A DNA stretch of 64,000 nt from Bacteroidota bacterium. Lineage in GTDB: Bacteria > Bacteroidota > Bacteroidia > NS11-12g > UBA955. Shown one piece after another: positions 55,701-63,018 of the stretch (positions within the stretch are counted from its first letter, which is position 1; every line of letters starts with the position of its first letter). A program made the translations under genes and the position numbers. The notes below the pieces were generated by a model that saw only the letters and a list, made by a program, of their open reading frames with translations, ran no database searches and had not been told where the DNA came from. Location: NCBI GenBank assembly GCA_023957335.1, contig JAMLHC010000006.1:124001-188000 (forward strand), in the 5' to 3' direction.

Positions 55701-56534
55701 GTTATGATTTGGACACCGGATAATACAATCATATATAACTATATCCGCAAATCTCTTCCCTCACTTTTTGGAGGACTTGACACCATTGAGTTTCCGCCCT
55801 ATTATCCTACCATGACAGGTACATATACGGTGCAAGCTTCCGGCTATCAGTCCTTAGATCAAAACCCATTCAATGATACCCTAACATTTACTTTTGAAAG
55901 TATCCTGAACAATGATTTAGAAGTAAGCGAAATTGTTACACCCAAACAGAATGACACGCTTATTATTGACAAAAACATTCCAACTTATGCAGCAGTCAAA
56001 GTTACTAATAACGGTCGCGAGCAGCCCGACAGTGTGGTTTTAAAGGTTTATTTATTAGATTCACAAAATAATGTTCTCAAATCAGATTCACAGTCCGTTT
56101 CTGCCAATTTAGTGCAATCAGCCACACAAACACTTATTTTCAACAATTTCTTTGACAATATAAATTTTGAACAGGATGCTCATTATAAAATCCATGCAAA
56201 AATTGATTATGCCTTAGACCAAATTCCTAACAACAATAAATTAATTTCTGATTTTTATGTAGTTGCAAATACTTCAACTTCTGTTATTGCCGTTTCTGAC
56301 AATATTAAAGTATCCCCAAACCCATTCGATAAGTTTATCCAAATTGATTTGAATGATGCTTCATACTACACTATCACTCTTATTTCATCGGATGGAAAAA
56401 CTGTTTATGAGACACGAACTACTGCTGAAAAGCAAACTTTTACCATAGCCACTGAAACATTGTCGGCAGGTGTTTATTACTTGAAACTTAACAACGGAAA
56501 ACACATCTTTGCAGCCAAGTTTATAAAATTATAA
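52764..56534 (+). CDS. Giant T9SS cell-surface protein with repeated CARDB-like domains
   Basis: 1256 residues from MIKYLLKLYLFFLITLPSIV (signal peptide, cleavage near VYSQ). After an N-terminal beta-sandwich-like region, the body contains about five to six copies of a roughly 110-residue module with pattern NDV...V+NNG...F.V....D..L+NDT+ (for instance VENDVEVVSIESPQND and NDLEVSEIVTPKQNDT), resembling CARDB-type adhesion modules. The tail VSPNPFDKFIQIDL and LSAGVYYLKLNNGKH is the T9SS type A signal. Likely a surface adhesin or scaffold. The biotin-carrier gene begins right after its stop. Confidence 0.85.
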   Translation: MIKYLLKLYLFFLITLPSIVYSQSTTIGSGTFTSNAYGPMYTTTSVNSVSRFAYIYSSSLLGELEHGDSIWSVSFFKDNTDDLTGSNNLKIYIRPTSQTDFGAGSLSWSSEISGLGFVKVYDNNPNSVMNGKRGFITFTFSSPYYWDTTLGQNFEILVEYTQPNTQTAQINWYYDNASTQSGYLSNQNKYYSATNTLTPSNTLSSSNERKPMIRINYPRYDVEIGVSALYSLGKIPVPLGNPDTVKVLLLNSGKHDVVGHHAYLYSYGANVFIDTLTFSLKASEQDLFAFPIRNLHYIGMDTLIVLLEPDGIASNDTIDGLREATAFTYSYRNLKEPPAPGGIGFNGGTGDFVAKFISSQKKAINQISVMFGFGNEPFRIGIWDATGPQGKPGTLLWQSDSQTSKPGEYIMPVWPPVSVNGTFFVGVRQIGTNNIAFGFQYEDPVRNGTFFETSPVGSSTWNDFSPDAPFRFMIEPRIQADNDITPVSFDFPKDTLVFGTFDTLAPQATIRNIGTNDQIIPFETICNIKYYGGTLIYSSSVFDTLSSGNNRKVTFDKSFFPTTTGDYTVEIITKLTTDQFTQNDTLNAHVLAGKYSDVGMTLVFTPFNGGTYQYNIDTIFPTVKADNFGFDDRTFQVYGQIYDSNNVLMWQDIATKSVKGGQSVTVGFSEFIAPKTSTYKFVTYTKMTGDNDLHNDTIIRYFIVGMENDVAANFAIEPISLYNYPANITAIKPKLNVKNKGEFHQLTYFPAYCFIYKDNTLVYTDTAMLQVFIGDSTSISFPKSFNNPPQGNYRAFFQTALSTDQDRSNDTLTIYFKVGVENDVEVVSIESPQNDSALHLSYLYRPRVLVRNNGFKDQNVPFQVVFQSYDSTGAVIQTLLKNITIAANNTKYLDFDSTFNARPEGSISVKSYTNLGTDESLNNDTAIISYTVQKTFDYEIWDKIKNNPSEEIEVNRGSYSPRIVIQNNSRLLTDSAFISVMIWTPDNTIIYNYIRKSLPSLFGGLDTIEFPPYYPTMTGTYTVQASGYQSLDQNPFNDTLTFTFESILNNDLEVSEIVTPKQNDTLIIDKNIPTYAAVKVTNNGREQPDSVVLKVYLLDSQNNVLKSDSQSVSANLVQSATQTLIFNNFFDNINFEQDAHYKIHAKIDYALDQIPNNNKLISDFYVVANTSTSVIAVSDNIKVSPNPFDKFIQIDLNDASYYTITLISSDGKTVYETRTTAEKQTFTIATETLSAGVYYLKLNNGKHIFAAKFIKL

Positions 56535-57047
56535 ATGGATTACAAAATCACACTCAACGATAAAACTGTAGCATACTCGAACAAGGGAGGCGGAGTAAAA
56601 ATTAACAATACAGCCATAGTACAAACTTTTAAATGGATTAAGAAATCTGAATTGGCTTTTTTGAATGTAAACAACCATTCATACAGCGTAGCTGTAGTTC
56701 AATTAGATAAAGAAAATAAAAAAGTTACACTTCGCATCAACGGAAAAAAACTAGTTTTAAATCTGGCAGACCCAATGGATGAACTGCTCAAAGACTTAGG
56801 ATTGGACAAATTATTAAACAAAGGTGCTGGTGAAGTGAAAGCACCTATGCCGGGACTGGTTCTCAAAGTATTGGTTGAACCGGGCATGCAGGTAAACAAA
56901 GGTGATTCTTTATTGATTTTGGAAGCTATGAAGATGGAAAACGTGATTAAAAGCCCTATTGATGGGGTAGTAAAAGCGATACACATAACTGACAAACAAG
57001 CGATTGAAAAAAACAAAGTTATGATTGAATTATCAGCTAACAGTTGA
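56535..57047 (+). CDS. Biotin/lipoyl attachment domain protein (biotin carboxyl carrier-like)
   Basis: 170 residues. A C-terminal biotinyl domain (about 95-170) has EVKAPMPGLVLKVLVEPGMQ and EAMKMEN, with K133 the biotin-attachment lysine, ending PIDGVVKAIHI. The N-terminal 90 residues are a separate beta-rich part without a family name. It is the carrier of a biotin-dependent carboxylase (propionyl- or methylcrotonyl-CoA type). The carboxylase subunits are not adjacent, but an acyl-CoA dehydrogenase gene follows. The start directly follows the previous stop. Confidence 0.87.
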   Translation: MDYKITLNDKTVAYSNKGGGVKINNTAIVQTFKWIKKSELAFLNVNNHSYSVAVVQLDKENKKVTLRINGKKLVLNLADPMDELLKDLGLDKLLNKGAGEVKAPMPGLVLKVLVEPGMQVNKGDSLLILEAMKMENVIKSPIDGVVKAIHITDKQAIEKNKVMIELSANS

Positions 57048-57068
57048 TAATATTTTGAGTTATTAAAT

Positions 57069-57076
57069 TACATTTG
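57069..57076 (+). promoter_or_regulatory. Putative -7 promoter box for the acyl-CoA dehydrogenase
   Basis: TACATTTG followed by CACC, 18 bases before ATG 57094. Fits TAnnTTTG. Confidence 0.5.
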
Positions 57077-57093
57077 CACCACAAAAAAATGAT

Positions 57094-58233
57094 ATGAATT
57101 TCCAATTAACAGAAGAACAAGAAGCAGTAAGAGATGCAGCTCGAGACTTTGCACAGACTGAATTACTTCCCGGTGTAATAGACAGAGATATCAAAGAAGA
57201 ATTCCCTAAAGTACAGATTCAAAAACTGGGAGAACTAGGTTTTATGGGAATGATGGTTTCGCCTCAATACGGTGGCAGCGGAATGGATGCAGTTTCTTAC
57301 GTTCTGGCAATGGAAGAAATATCCAAAGTAGATGCCTCGGTGAGTGTCTGTATGAGTGTAAACAACTCTCTTGTTTGTTGGGGACTGGAAGAATATGGAA
57401 CAGAAGAGCAAAAACAAAAATACCTTGTACCATTAGCAAAAGGCGAAGTGCATGGTGCTTTTTGTCTTTCAGAGCCTGAAGCCGGCTCTGATGCTACCTC
57501 TCAAAAAACAACAGCAGAAGACAAAGGAGATTATTATTTATTGAACGGAACCAAAAACTGGATTACAAATGGCAGTTCGGCAGATACCTATATTATAATT
57601 GCACAAACTCATCCGGATAAAGGACATCACGGGATCAACGCATTTATAGTTGAAAAAAGTTGGGAAGGTTTCCACATTGGCAAAAAAGAAGATAAAATGG
57701 GAATCAGAGCTTCCAACACACATACACTGATGTTTACTGATGTCAAAGTACCTAAGGCAAACAGAATCGGAGAAGACGGTTTCGGATTTAAATTTGCCAT
57801 GAAAGTGCTTGCCGGAGGAAGAATTGGCATTGCATCTCAAGCACTAGGAATCGCATCAGGTGCTTATGAATTGGCACTTGCCTACTCTAAACAAAGAAAA
57901 GCATTTGGAACAGAAATAATGAACCACCAAGCCATCCAATTCAAATTGGCTGATATGGCTACTGAAATAGAAGCTGTCCGCCTTCTTTGTTTAAAAGCAG
58001 CTTGGCTAAAAGATCAACATCAAGATTACGGATTAGCTAGTTCTATGGCTAAACTTTATGCTGCAGAAACAGCAATGAAAGTTACTACCGAAGCCGTTCA
58101 AATACACGGAGGATATGGCTACGTTAGAGAATATCATGTTGAAAGGCTGATGCGTGATGCCAAAATTACACAGATATACGAAGGCACAAGCGAAGTACAA
58201 AAAGTGGTTATATCAAGAACCATCCTCAAATGA
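57094..58233 (+). CDS. Acyl-CoA dehydrogenase
   Basis: 379 residues, normal length. FCLSEPEAGSDATSQ (FAD and substrate), KNWITNGSSADTYIIIAQ, RKAFGTEIMNHQAIQFKLAD and QIHGGYGYVREYHVERLMRD are all ACAD landmarks. The catalytic base glutamate is E363 in QIYEGTSEVQ, the position found in short-chain enzymes. It oxidises acyl-CoA to enoyl-CoA with FAD, passing electrons to ETF. Its closeness to a biotin-carrier gene suggests a branched-chain amino-acid or propionate route. A small lipoprotein gene overlaps its stop (ATGA). Confidence 0.95.
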   Translation: MNFQLTEEQEAVRDAARDFAQTELLPGVIDRDIKEEFPKVQIQKLGELGFMGMMVSPQYGGSGMDAVSYVLAMEEISKVDASVSVCMSVNNSLVCWGLEEYGTEEQKQKYLVPLAKGEVHGAFCLSEPEAGSDATSQKTTAEDKGDYYLLNGTKNWITNGSSADTYIIIAQTHPDKGHHGINAFIVEKSWEGFHIGKKEDKMGIRASNTHTLMFTDVKVPKANRIGEDGFGFKFAMKVLAGGRIGIASQALGIASGAYELALAYSKQRKAFGTEIMNHQAIQFKLADMATEIEAVRLLCLKAAWLKDQHQDYGLASSMAKLYAAETAMKVTTEAVQIHGGYGYVREYHVERLMRDAKITQIYEGTSEVQKVVISRTILK

Positions 58234-58421
58234 AAAAGTTTTTTTTAATATCCATATCATGGGTTGCTATCATAACATTTTCTTCGTGCTCCGGAGGAAA
58301 TGAAAAATTGAATTCACAAGAAGAGACCGAAGTGAATGACATGATGAAGAAGGATCAAGAGAAAATGGATTCAATGAAGCGTGTGTTGGAAGAAAAATAC
58401 CAAACAATCAAAGAGGAATAG
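58230..58421 (+). CDS. Small lipoprotein with charged helix
   Basis: 63 residues. Signal peptide FFLISISWVAIITF and lipobox SSCSGG are clear. The mature part is a single highly charged helix rich in Glu, Lys and Met (NDMMKKDQEKMDSMKRVLEE). No family name is recognised. It overlaps the dehydrogenase stop by ATGA (58230-58233), showing that it is translated as part of that operon, so it is probably real despite its size. Confidence 0.75.
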   Translation: MKKFFLISISWVAIITFSSCSGGNEKLNSQEETEVNDMMKKDQEKMDSMKRVLEEKYQTIKEE

Positions 58422-58454
58422 TCTCTTAAAACAAGCCGCAGGGCAACATAAATC

Positions 58455-59888
58455 ATGGAAAATGTTACCCATAAAGGTTTGAAAAAGTCATTCGGTCTTC
58501 GAATGGCAATCGTCATAGTAATCAGCTCTATTATCGGGTCGGGAGTATTCAAAAAAGTAGCTCCCATGTCTGAATCACTCGGCTCTCCCCTATTAGTCGT
58601 GGCAGCATTTGCTCTTGCAGGTTTGCTGACTTTGTTTGGCATGTGGAGTATTGCTGAGTTGGGCTCTATGTATCCGGAATCAGGTGGACCGTTTGCATGG
58701 CTTGAAAAAATCTATGGCAAAACGGTTTCATTTTTATATGGATGGGCATCATTTACAGTAATTCAGACTGCTGCCATTGCTTCTATTGCATACGTGTTTA
58801 CAGGAGCCATAGGTACTTTTTTTCCACTGCCACATTTGCCTGAAGAAATTGCGTCTTTCTCAATCTTGGATATTCAACCTTTTGATAATATTGGCGCAAA
58901 ACTCATTTCTTGTGCCTTGATTGTTATTCTGACCTTAGTCAATATCAGAGGAGCCAAATGGGGTGGTAATCTCAGCATGGTCTTTACTTTTATTATCATC
59001 TGCTGTATCTTGTTCATTGCGTTGCTTGCTTTTGGAAGCAAAGTTGGCAGTGTTGCTACCCTCACAAAACCTTCTTCAGTTATTTCTATCAAAGAATTAA
59101 GTTTTTGGAGTATGTTGGGGGCTATCATTATTGCAATGCGACATGCCTTTTGGGCTTATGAAGGTTGGATGGCATTGGGATTTGTGGGAGAAGAGCTGGA
59201 AAAACCCGAGAAAGATATTCCTAAGGCTGTTTCGATAGGATTGTTACTCATTGTTTCCCTATATGTATTAGTAAATGCAGCCTATTTGTATGTCATGCCC
59301 ATTGATGATATTATTAGAGAAACTACTGCCGACACCAACAAAATTGCTGCCGTGCTTGTCATAGACAAAATATTTGGAACAGGGGGAGCCGGCTTGATTA
59401 GCGCCATGATATTGGTTGCAACATTTGGCTGCACCAATGCTACTATACTCGCTTCTGCCCGAATCTATTATGCAATGGCACATAAAGGGCTATTTTTTGA
59501 AAAAATTAAAAAATCTCATTCCAAATACAGTACACCACATAACTCCCTTGTTTTACAATGCGTATGGGCTTGTTTGCTGGTTTTTTCCGGCTCTTTTGAT
59601 TTGCTGACCGACTTGGTTGTAATCGTTGCTTTCTCTTTTTATGGACTCATTGTTTTTGGGGTGGTTATACTTAGGTATAAAGACAAAGAAAGAATCAGAC
59701 CTTACAAAACTCTCGGATACCCTATTATTCCCATTATTTTCTCCGTTTTTTGTGTCATATTGCTGGCAGTTACTTTCATTGACTCACCCACTCAGTCACT
59801 TACCGGGATGTTTCTTATTTTCTCCGGTCTGCCCTTTTATTACTATTGGAAAAAGAAATTAAAGACTACACCACAGAAGCAATTGTAG
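58455..59888 (+). CDS. Amino-acid permease (APC superfamily)
   Basis: 477 residues, 12 membrane segments. GLRMAIVIVISSIIGSGVFK at the N-terminus is the APC motif of TM1 with its unwound GSG. ESGGPFAWLEKIYGKTVSFL and AFWAYEGWMALGFVGEELEKP belong to TM3 and TM6. It imports amino acids or exchanges them across the inner membrane, with specificity unknown. It is 33 bases after the small lipoprotein and overlaps the ComF gene end by 23 bases, tail to tail. Confidence 0.9.
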   Translation: MENVTHKGLKKSFGLRMAIVIVISSIIGSGVFKKVAPMSESLGSPLLVVAAFALAGLLTLFGMWSIAELGSMYPESGGPFAWLEKIYGKTVSFLYGWASFTVIQTAAIASIAYVFTGAIGTFFPLPHLPEEIASFSILDIQPFDNIGAKLISCALIVILTLVNIRGAKWGGNLSMVFTFIIICCILFIALLAFGSKVGSVATLTKPSSVISIKELSFWSMLGAIIIAMRHAFWAYEGWMALGFVGEELEKPEKDIPKAVSIGLLLIVSLYVLVNAAYLYVMPIDDIIRETTADTNKIAAVLVIDKIFGTGGAGLISAMILVATFGCTNATILASARIYYAMAHKGLFFEKIKKSHSKYSTPHNSLVLQCVWACLLVFSGSFDLLTDLVVIVAFSFYGLIVFGVVILRYKDKERIRPYKTLGYPIIPIIFSVFCVILLAVTFIDSPTQSLTGMFLIFSGLPFYYYWKKKLKTTPQKQL

Positions 59889-60561
59889 CAAAGGATATCG
59901 TACAGTTTATTTCTTTTTGTAAACAACTCCCTAAGGATAGTAATGTTGCACCGGTTGTAATAGTATCATCCACAATCAACACGTGCTTGTTTTGTAGTCC
60001 ATGATTGGTTGTGATACGAAAAATGTCTTTAACATTATTATGTCTTTCAGAAGCGGAAACTTTGGTTTGAGATATATTGTTTACCACCCTTTCTACTGCA
60101 TGGTTCATCATGGGCAATCCCAACACCTCCGACATTCCTTTCACGATATACTCTGATTGGTTATAACCTCTTTGCACCAATTTTTTTGGGTGCAATGGTA
60201 GCGGAATAATACCCTCAATGCCCTCTATAAATGCAGTTTCTCTTAGTTTTTCACCAAACTTACGCCCCAAATATACCCCTACCCCTTTATTGCCATAGTA
60301 TTTCATTTGATGCATCATTCCTTGAACTATTCCCTTCTTATTAAATTTCAAGTATGATGCAGCATTCTTGAAATCAAGCTTACCCCAAAATATCTTTGCC
60401 ACAGGATTATCGCTCATCATATAATAATCAGTAACAGGCAACTCCATTTCGCAATCAGGACAAATAATCAAATTGTTTTGAGGCAAAATAGCTTCACATC
60501 CGGGGCAAAGATTCGGATAGACAGAATGGATGATGCTATTTATTATTTTGACTTTCTCCAT
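59866..60561 (-). CDS. ComF-family phosphoribosyltransferase-like protein
   Basis: 231 residues from MEKVKIINSIIHSVYP. A four-cysteine zinc motif at the N-terminus (NLCPGCEAILPQNNLIICPDC, read in two parts) precedes a PRTase domain with IIPLPLHPKKLVQRGYNQSE and the PRPP loop VLIVDDTITTGATLLSLG. ComF is linked to DNA uptake in competent bacteria. In others its role is unproven. The C-terminus overlaps the permease gene by 23 bases, tail to tail. It is divergent from thiL. Confidence 0.9.
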   Translation of the reverse strand: MEKVKIINSIIHSVYPNLCPGCEAILPQNNLIICPDCEMELPVTDYYMMSDNPVAKIFWGKLDFKNAASYLKFNKKGIVQGMMHQMKYYGNKGVGVYLGRKFGEKLRETAFIEGIEGIIPLPLHPKKLVQRGYNQSEYIVKGMSEVLGLPMMNHAVERVVNNISQTKVSASERHNNVKDIFRITTNHGLQNKHVLIVDDTITTGATLLSLGSCLQKEINCTISFATIASVV

Positions 60562-60587
60562 CAAAAACAGATTTGGAACATAAAGAC

Positions 60588-60595
60588 TAATTTTG
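60588..60595 (+). promoter_or_regulatory. Putative -7 promoter box for thiL
   Basis: TAATTTTG followed by C, 24 bases before ATG 60620. Fits TAnnTTTG. Confidence 0.45.
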
Positions 60596-60619
60596 CAAAC
60601 ACGAAGATAAAGCAATCAA

Positions 60620-61654
60620 ATGTTTGAAAATCAGGAAAAATCAAAAATAGAATTATTGGGCGAGTTCGGTTTAATAGACCACTTAACAGGAATTTTTCAT
60701 AACACACAACCCTCTACCATCAAAGGAGTCGGAGATGATGCAGCCGTGATTGATTGCGGTGAAAAGTATATGCTTGTGAGCAATGATATTTTGTTAGAAG
60801 GCGTTCATTTTGATTTCGTTTATACACCATTGAAACACTTGGGCTACAAGGCTGTATCAAGCAATATTTCTGACATAGCTGCCATGAACGGCAAAGCCAC
60901 TCAGATTGTGGTTTCCATTGGTTTGAGCAGCAAGATTACGCTCGAAGCCATTGAGGAAGTATATGCGGGAATCCATGCAGCTTGTGAACATTACGAAGTA
61001 GATTTAGTGGGTGGCGACACTTCATCCTCCAGCAAGGGCCTTTTTATTTCCATTACAGCCATTGGTTTTGCGGACAAAAACAAAATCACTTATCGCAAAG
61101 GGGCAAAAAAGGCAGAATTGGTTTGTGTTAGCGGAGACTTAGGAGCTGCCTATACCGGGTATATGTTATTAGAAAGGGAGAAGCGTCTTTTTATGGAAAA
61201 CCCTGATGTACAACCGGACATGGAAGGCAATGATTATATCCTTCAAAGACAATTGAAACCGGAAGCAAGAGTTGACATTATTTCTCTTCTAAACAAGTTA
61301 AATATCACCCCTTCGTCAATGATTGACGTTTCAGATGGAATCAGTAGCGAACTGCATCATTTATCCAAACATTCTGAACTTGGCTTTGTGATTTATGAAG
61401 ACAAACTGCCGATTGACCAAGCCACATTTGACAAAGCCAGAGAACTGGGTTTAGACCCCACTGTTTGCGCACTCAATGGAGGCGAGGATTATGAGTTGCT
61501 ATTCACGCTGAAGCAGGAAGATTATGATAAAATAAAAAACAATGCGGATATTAGTATAATTGGTTATGCAACTGATTTGAGCGAAGGTATCTGTATGATT
61601 TCGCGCAATGGCAATAAACATAAATTAGAGGCGCAAGGCTGGCAACATGTTTAG
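60620..61654 (+). CDS. thiL: Thiamine-monophosphate kinase
   Basis: 344 residues. Phosphorylates thiamine phosphate to thiamine diphosphate. GVGDDAAVIDCGEKYMLVSN, NDILLEGVHFDFVYTP, AVSSNISDIAAMNG, VGGDTSSSSKG and the C-terminal NGGEDYELLFTL are PurM/ThiL landmarks. No other thi gene is adjacent. Its stop overlaps rsmE by 4 bases, tail to tail. Confidence 0.95.
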   Translation: MFENQEKSKIELLGEFGLIDHLTGIFHNTQPSTIKGVGDDAAVIDCGEKYMLVSNDILLEGVHFDFVYTPLKHLGYKAVSSNISDIAAMNGKATQIVVSIGLSSKITLEAIEEVYAGIHAACEHYEVDLVGGDTSSSSKGLFISITAIGFADKNKITYRKGAKKAELVCVSGDLGAAYTGYMLLEREKRLFMENPDVQPDMEGNDYILQRQLKPEARVDIISLLNKLNITPSSMIDVSDGISSELHHLSKHSELGFVIYEDKLPIDQATFDKARELGLDPTVCALNGGEDYELLFTLKQEDYDKIKNNADISIIGYATDLSEGICMISRNGNKHKLEAQGWQHV

Positions 61655-62349
61655 TTGTCATAGGCAAACTTTGCCATTACAGCCATCAATGCTGCAGTTT
61701 CAGTTCTGAAACGTTGTTTGCCTAAACTAATGGGCTGAAAACCCGCCTGAATTGCGTTTTGATATTCTTCGGGTGTAAAATCACCTTCAGGACCCACTAA
61801 GATACATATCTCTTTTTGTACTTTCAAAGCAGACAAGGGTTGTATCCCATCCAAGTCAGGGCAAGCGGCTATGAATTTGGCTTGGGCTTTACAGGATTGA
61901 ATAAAATCCAAAAACTTACTTTCATTGATTTCAGGTAACAATAATTGTCCGCTTTGTTTTGCGGCAGCAACCGCAATTTTTTCAAGTCTTTCCACATTGG
62001 TATGCTTGCGTTCTGTGCGTTGTGTATAGATAAGTGTAAGCCGGTGAATGCCCGTTTCAATGGCTTTTTCAAGCAACCATTCAATTCTATCCGCGCTTTT
62101 GGTGGGCGCAACTGCCAAATGAAATTTATAATTGAGTGTGGGTGTTGCGTGAGTTTCAGCAAGCATTTTTACTTCTCCGGTTTTGTTAGTGTTGAGTTCA
62201 ACTTCTGCTTCCCACAAACATCCTTTGCCATTTAACACACCTATCTTATCACCTACTTGCTTGCGCATTACACGCATACAATGTGCAATTTCATCTTTGC
62301 TTAATACAAGCTTACCTTCGGCATTAATATCCCCAAAAAAATTATCCAT
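61651..62349 (-). CDS. rsmE: 16S rRNA (uracil-1498-N3)-methyltransferase
   Basis: 232 residues. The SPOUT methyltransferase RsmE is recognised from HCMRVMRKQVGDKIGVLNGK at the N-terminal PUA-like domain and LVGPEGDFTPEEYQNA, ISLGKQRFRTETAAL in the C-terminal knot that binds AdoMet. It methylates U1498 in the ribosomal decoding centre. A TAAATTTG box on the minus strand ends 9 bases before the start. Confidence 0.95.
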   Translation of the reverse strand: MDNFFGDINAEGKLVLSKDEIAHCMRVMRKQVGDKIGVLNGKGCLWEAEVELNTNKTGEVKMLAETHATPTLNYKFHLAVAPTKSADRIEWLLEKAIETGIHRLTLIYTQRTERKHTNVERLEKIAVAAAKQSGQLLLPEINESKFLDFIQSCKAQAKFIAACPDLDGIQPLSALKVQKEICILVGPEGDFTPEEYQNAIQAGFQPISLGKQRFRTETAALMAVMAKFAYDN

Positions 62350-62357
62350 TCACATTA

Positions 62358-62365
62358 CAAATTTA
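62358..62365 (-). promoter_or_regulatory. Putative -7 promoter box for rsmE
   Basis: Minus-strand TAAATTTG. Its G is 9 bases before the ATG at 62349, a very short leader. Confidence 0.45.
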
Positions 62366-62386
62366 TTCAATTAGCATTTGTTTAAA

Positions 62387-63010
62387 TCATAATCCGCTTA
62401 TTAACTCACTTTCTAATCTCCGGATTCTTGACAGAATTGAGCACTTAGATTCAATTTCAGAATCTCTCTTATTTCTGATTGTTTCAGCTTTCTTATAAAG
62501 CGGGTGATTGTCATCCATATACGGACAATAACCATAAAGGACATCCGGTCTGTGATATTGTAACTCACTACCCTTCTCTTTATCTAACACAATACAAACC
62601 GAGTCAATTTCAGCATACACGAGCGAAAGTTGCTGAGAATAATACTCATTCAATGAATCTGATTTTGCAATTTCATTTAAAATTGCTGCATAAGTTACCT
62701 TATTTGATTCCAACAACTTAAAGATTTTATTGCTTACATATTGAAAGTCAAGCTCATTGAGCATAATCTCATCCAAGTCCTCCGGTTTTGAGCCTGTCAT
62801 CAAATTAGCCAGATATTTTTGATAAGATTTTCTGCCTTGATTAATCTCAAAAAGGTTCTCAAAGAAATCTCTCTGCGAAGCGGAAAGACTTTTGCCTTGT
62901 TTGATTTTATCCCACACTAATGGCAGGTTATCAGCATTTATATACTTATCCTTGTAAGGGTTACAAGCCATTAGAAGTAATGAAATACTAACGAATAAAT
63001 AGTTTTTCAA
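62387..63010 (-). CDS. Lipoprotein of unknown function
   Basis: 207 residues with signal peptide LFVSISLLLMACNPYKDKY (lipobox LMAC). Start TTG at 63010 is preferred because it begins a compact signal peptide; the frame is open to a GTG at 63043, overlapping the GH3 gene. The mature protein is mostly helical and charged (DNLPLVWDKIKQGKSLSASQ, CSILSRIRRLESEL). No family recognised. It lies just downstream of the GH3 gene and is probably co-transcribed. Confidence 0.7.
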   Translation of the reverse strand: MKNYLFVSISLLLMACNPYKDKYINADNLPLVWDKIKQGKSLSASQRDFFENLFEINQGRKSYQKYLANLMTGSKPEDLDEIMLNELDFQYVSNKIFKLLESNKVTYAAILNEIAKSDSLNEYYSQQLSLVYAEIDSVCIVLDKEKGSELQYHRPDVLYGYCPYMDDNHPLYKKAETIRNKRDSEIESKCSILSRIRRLESELISGL

Positions 63011-63018
63011 AGTAATAT

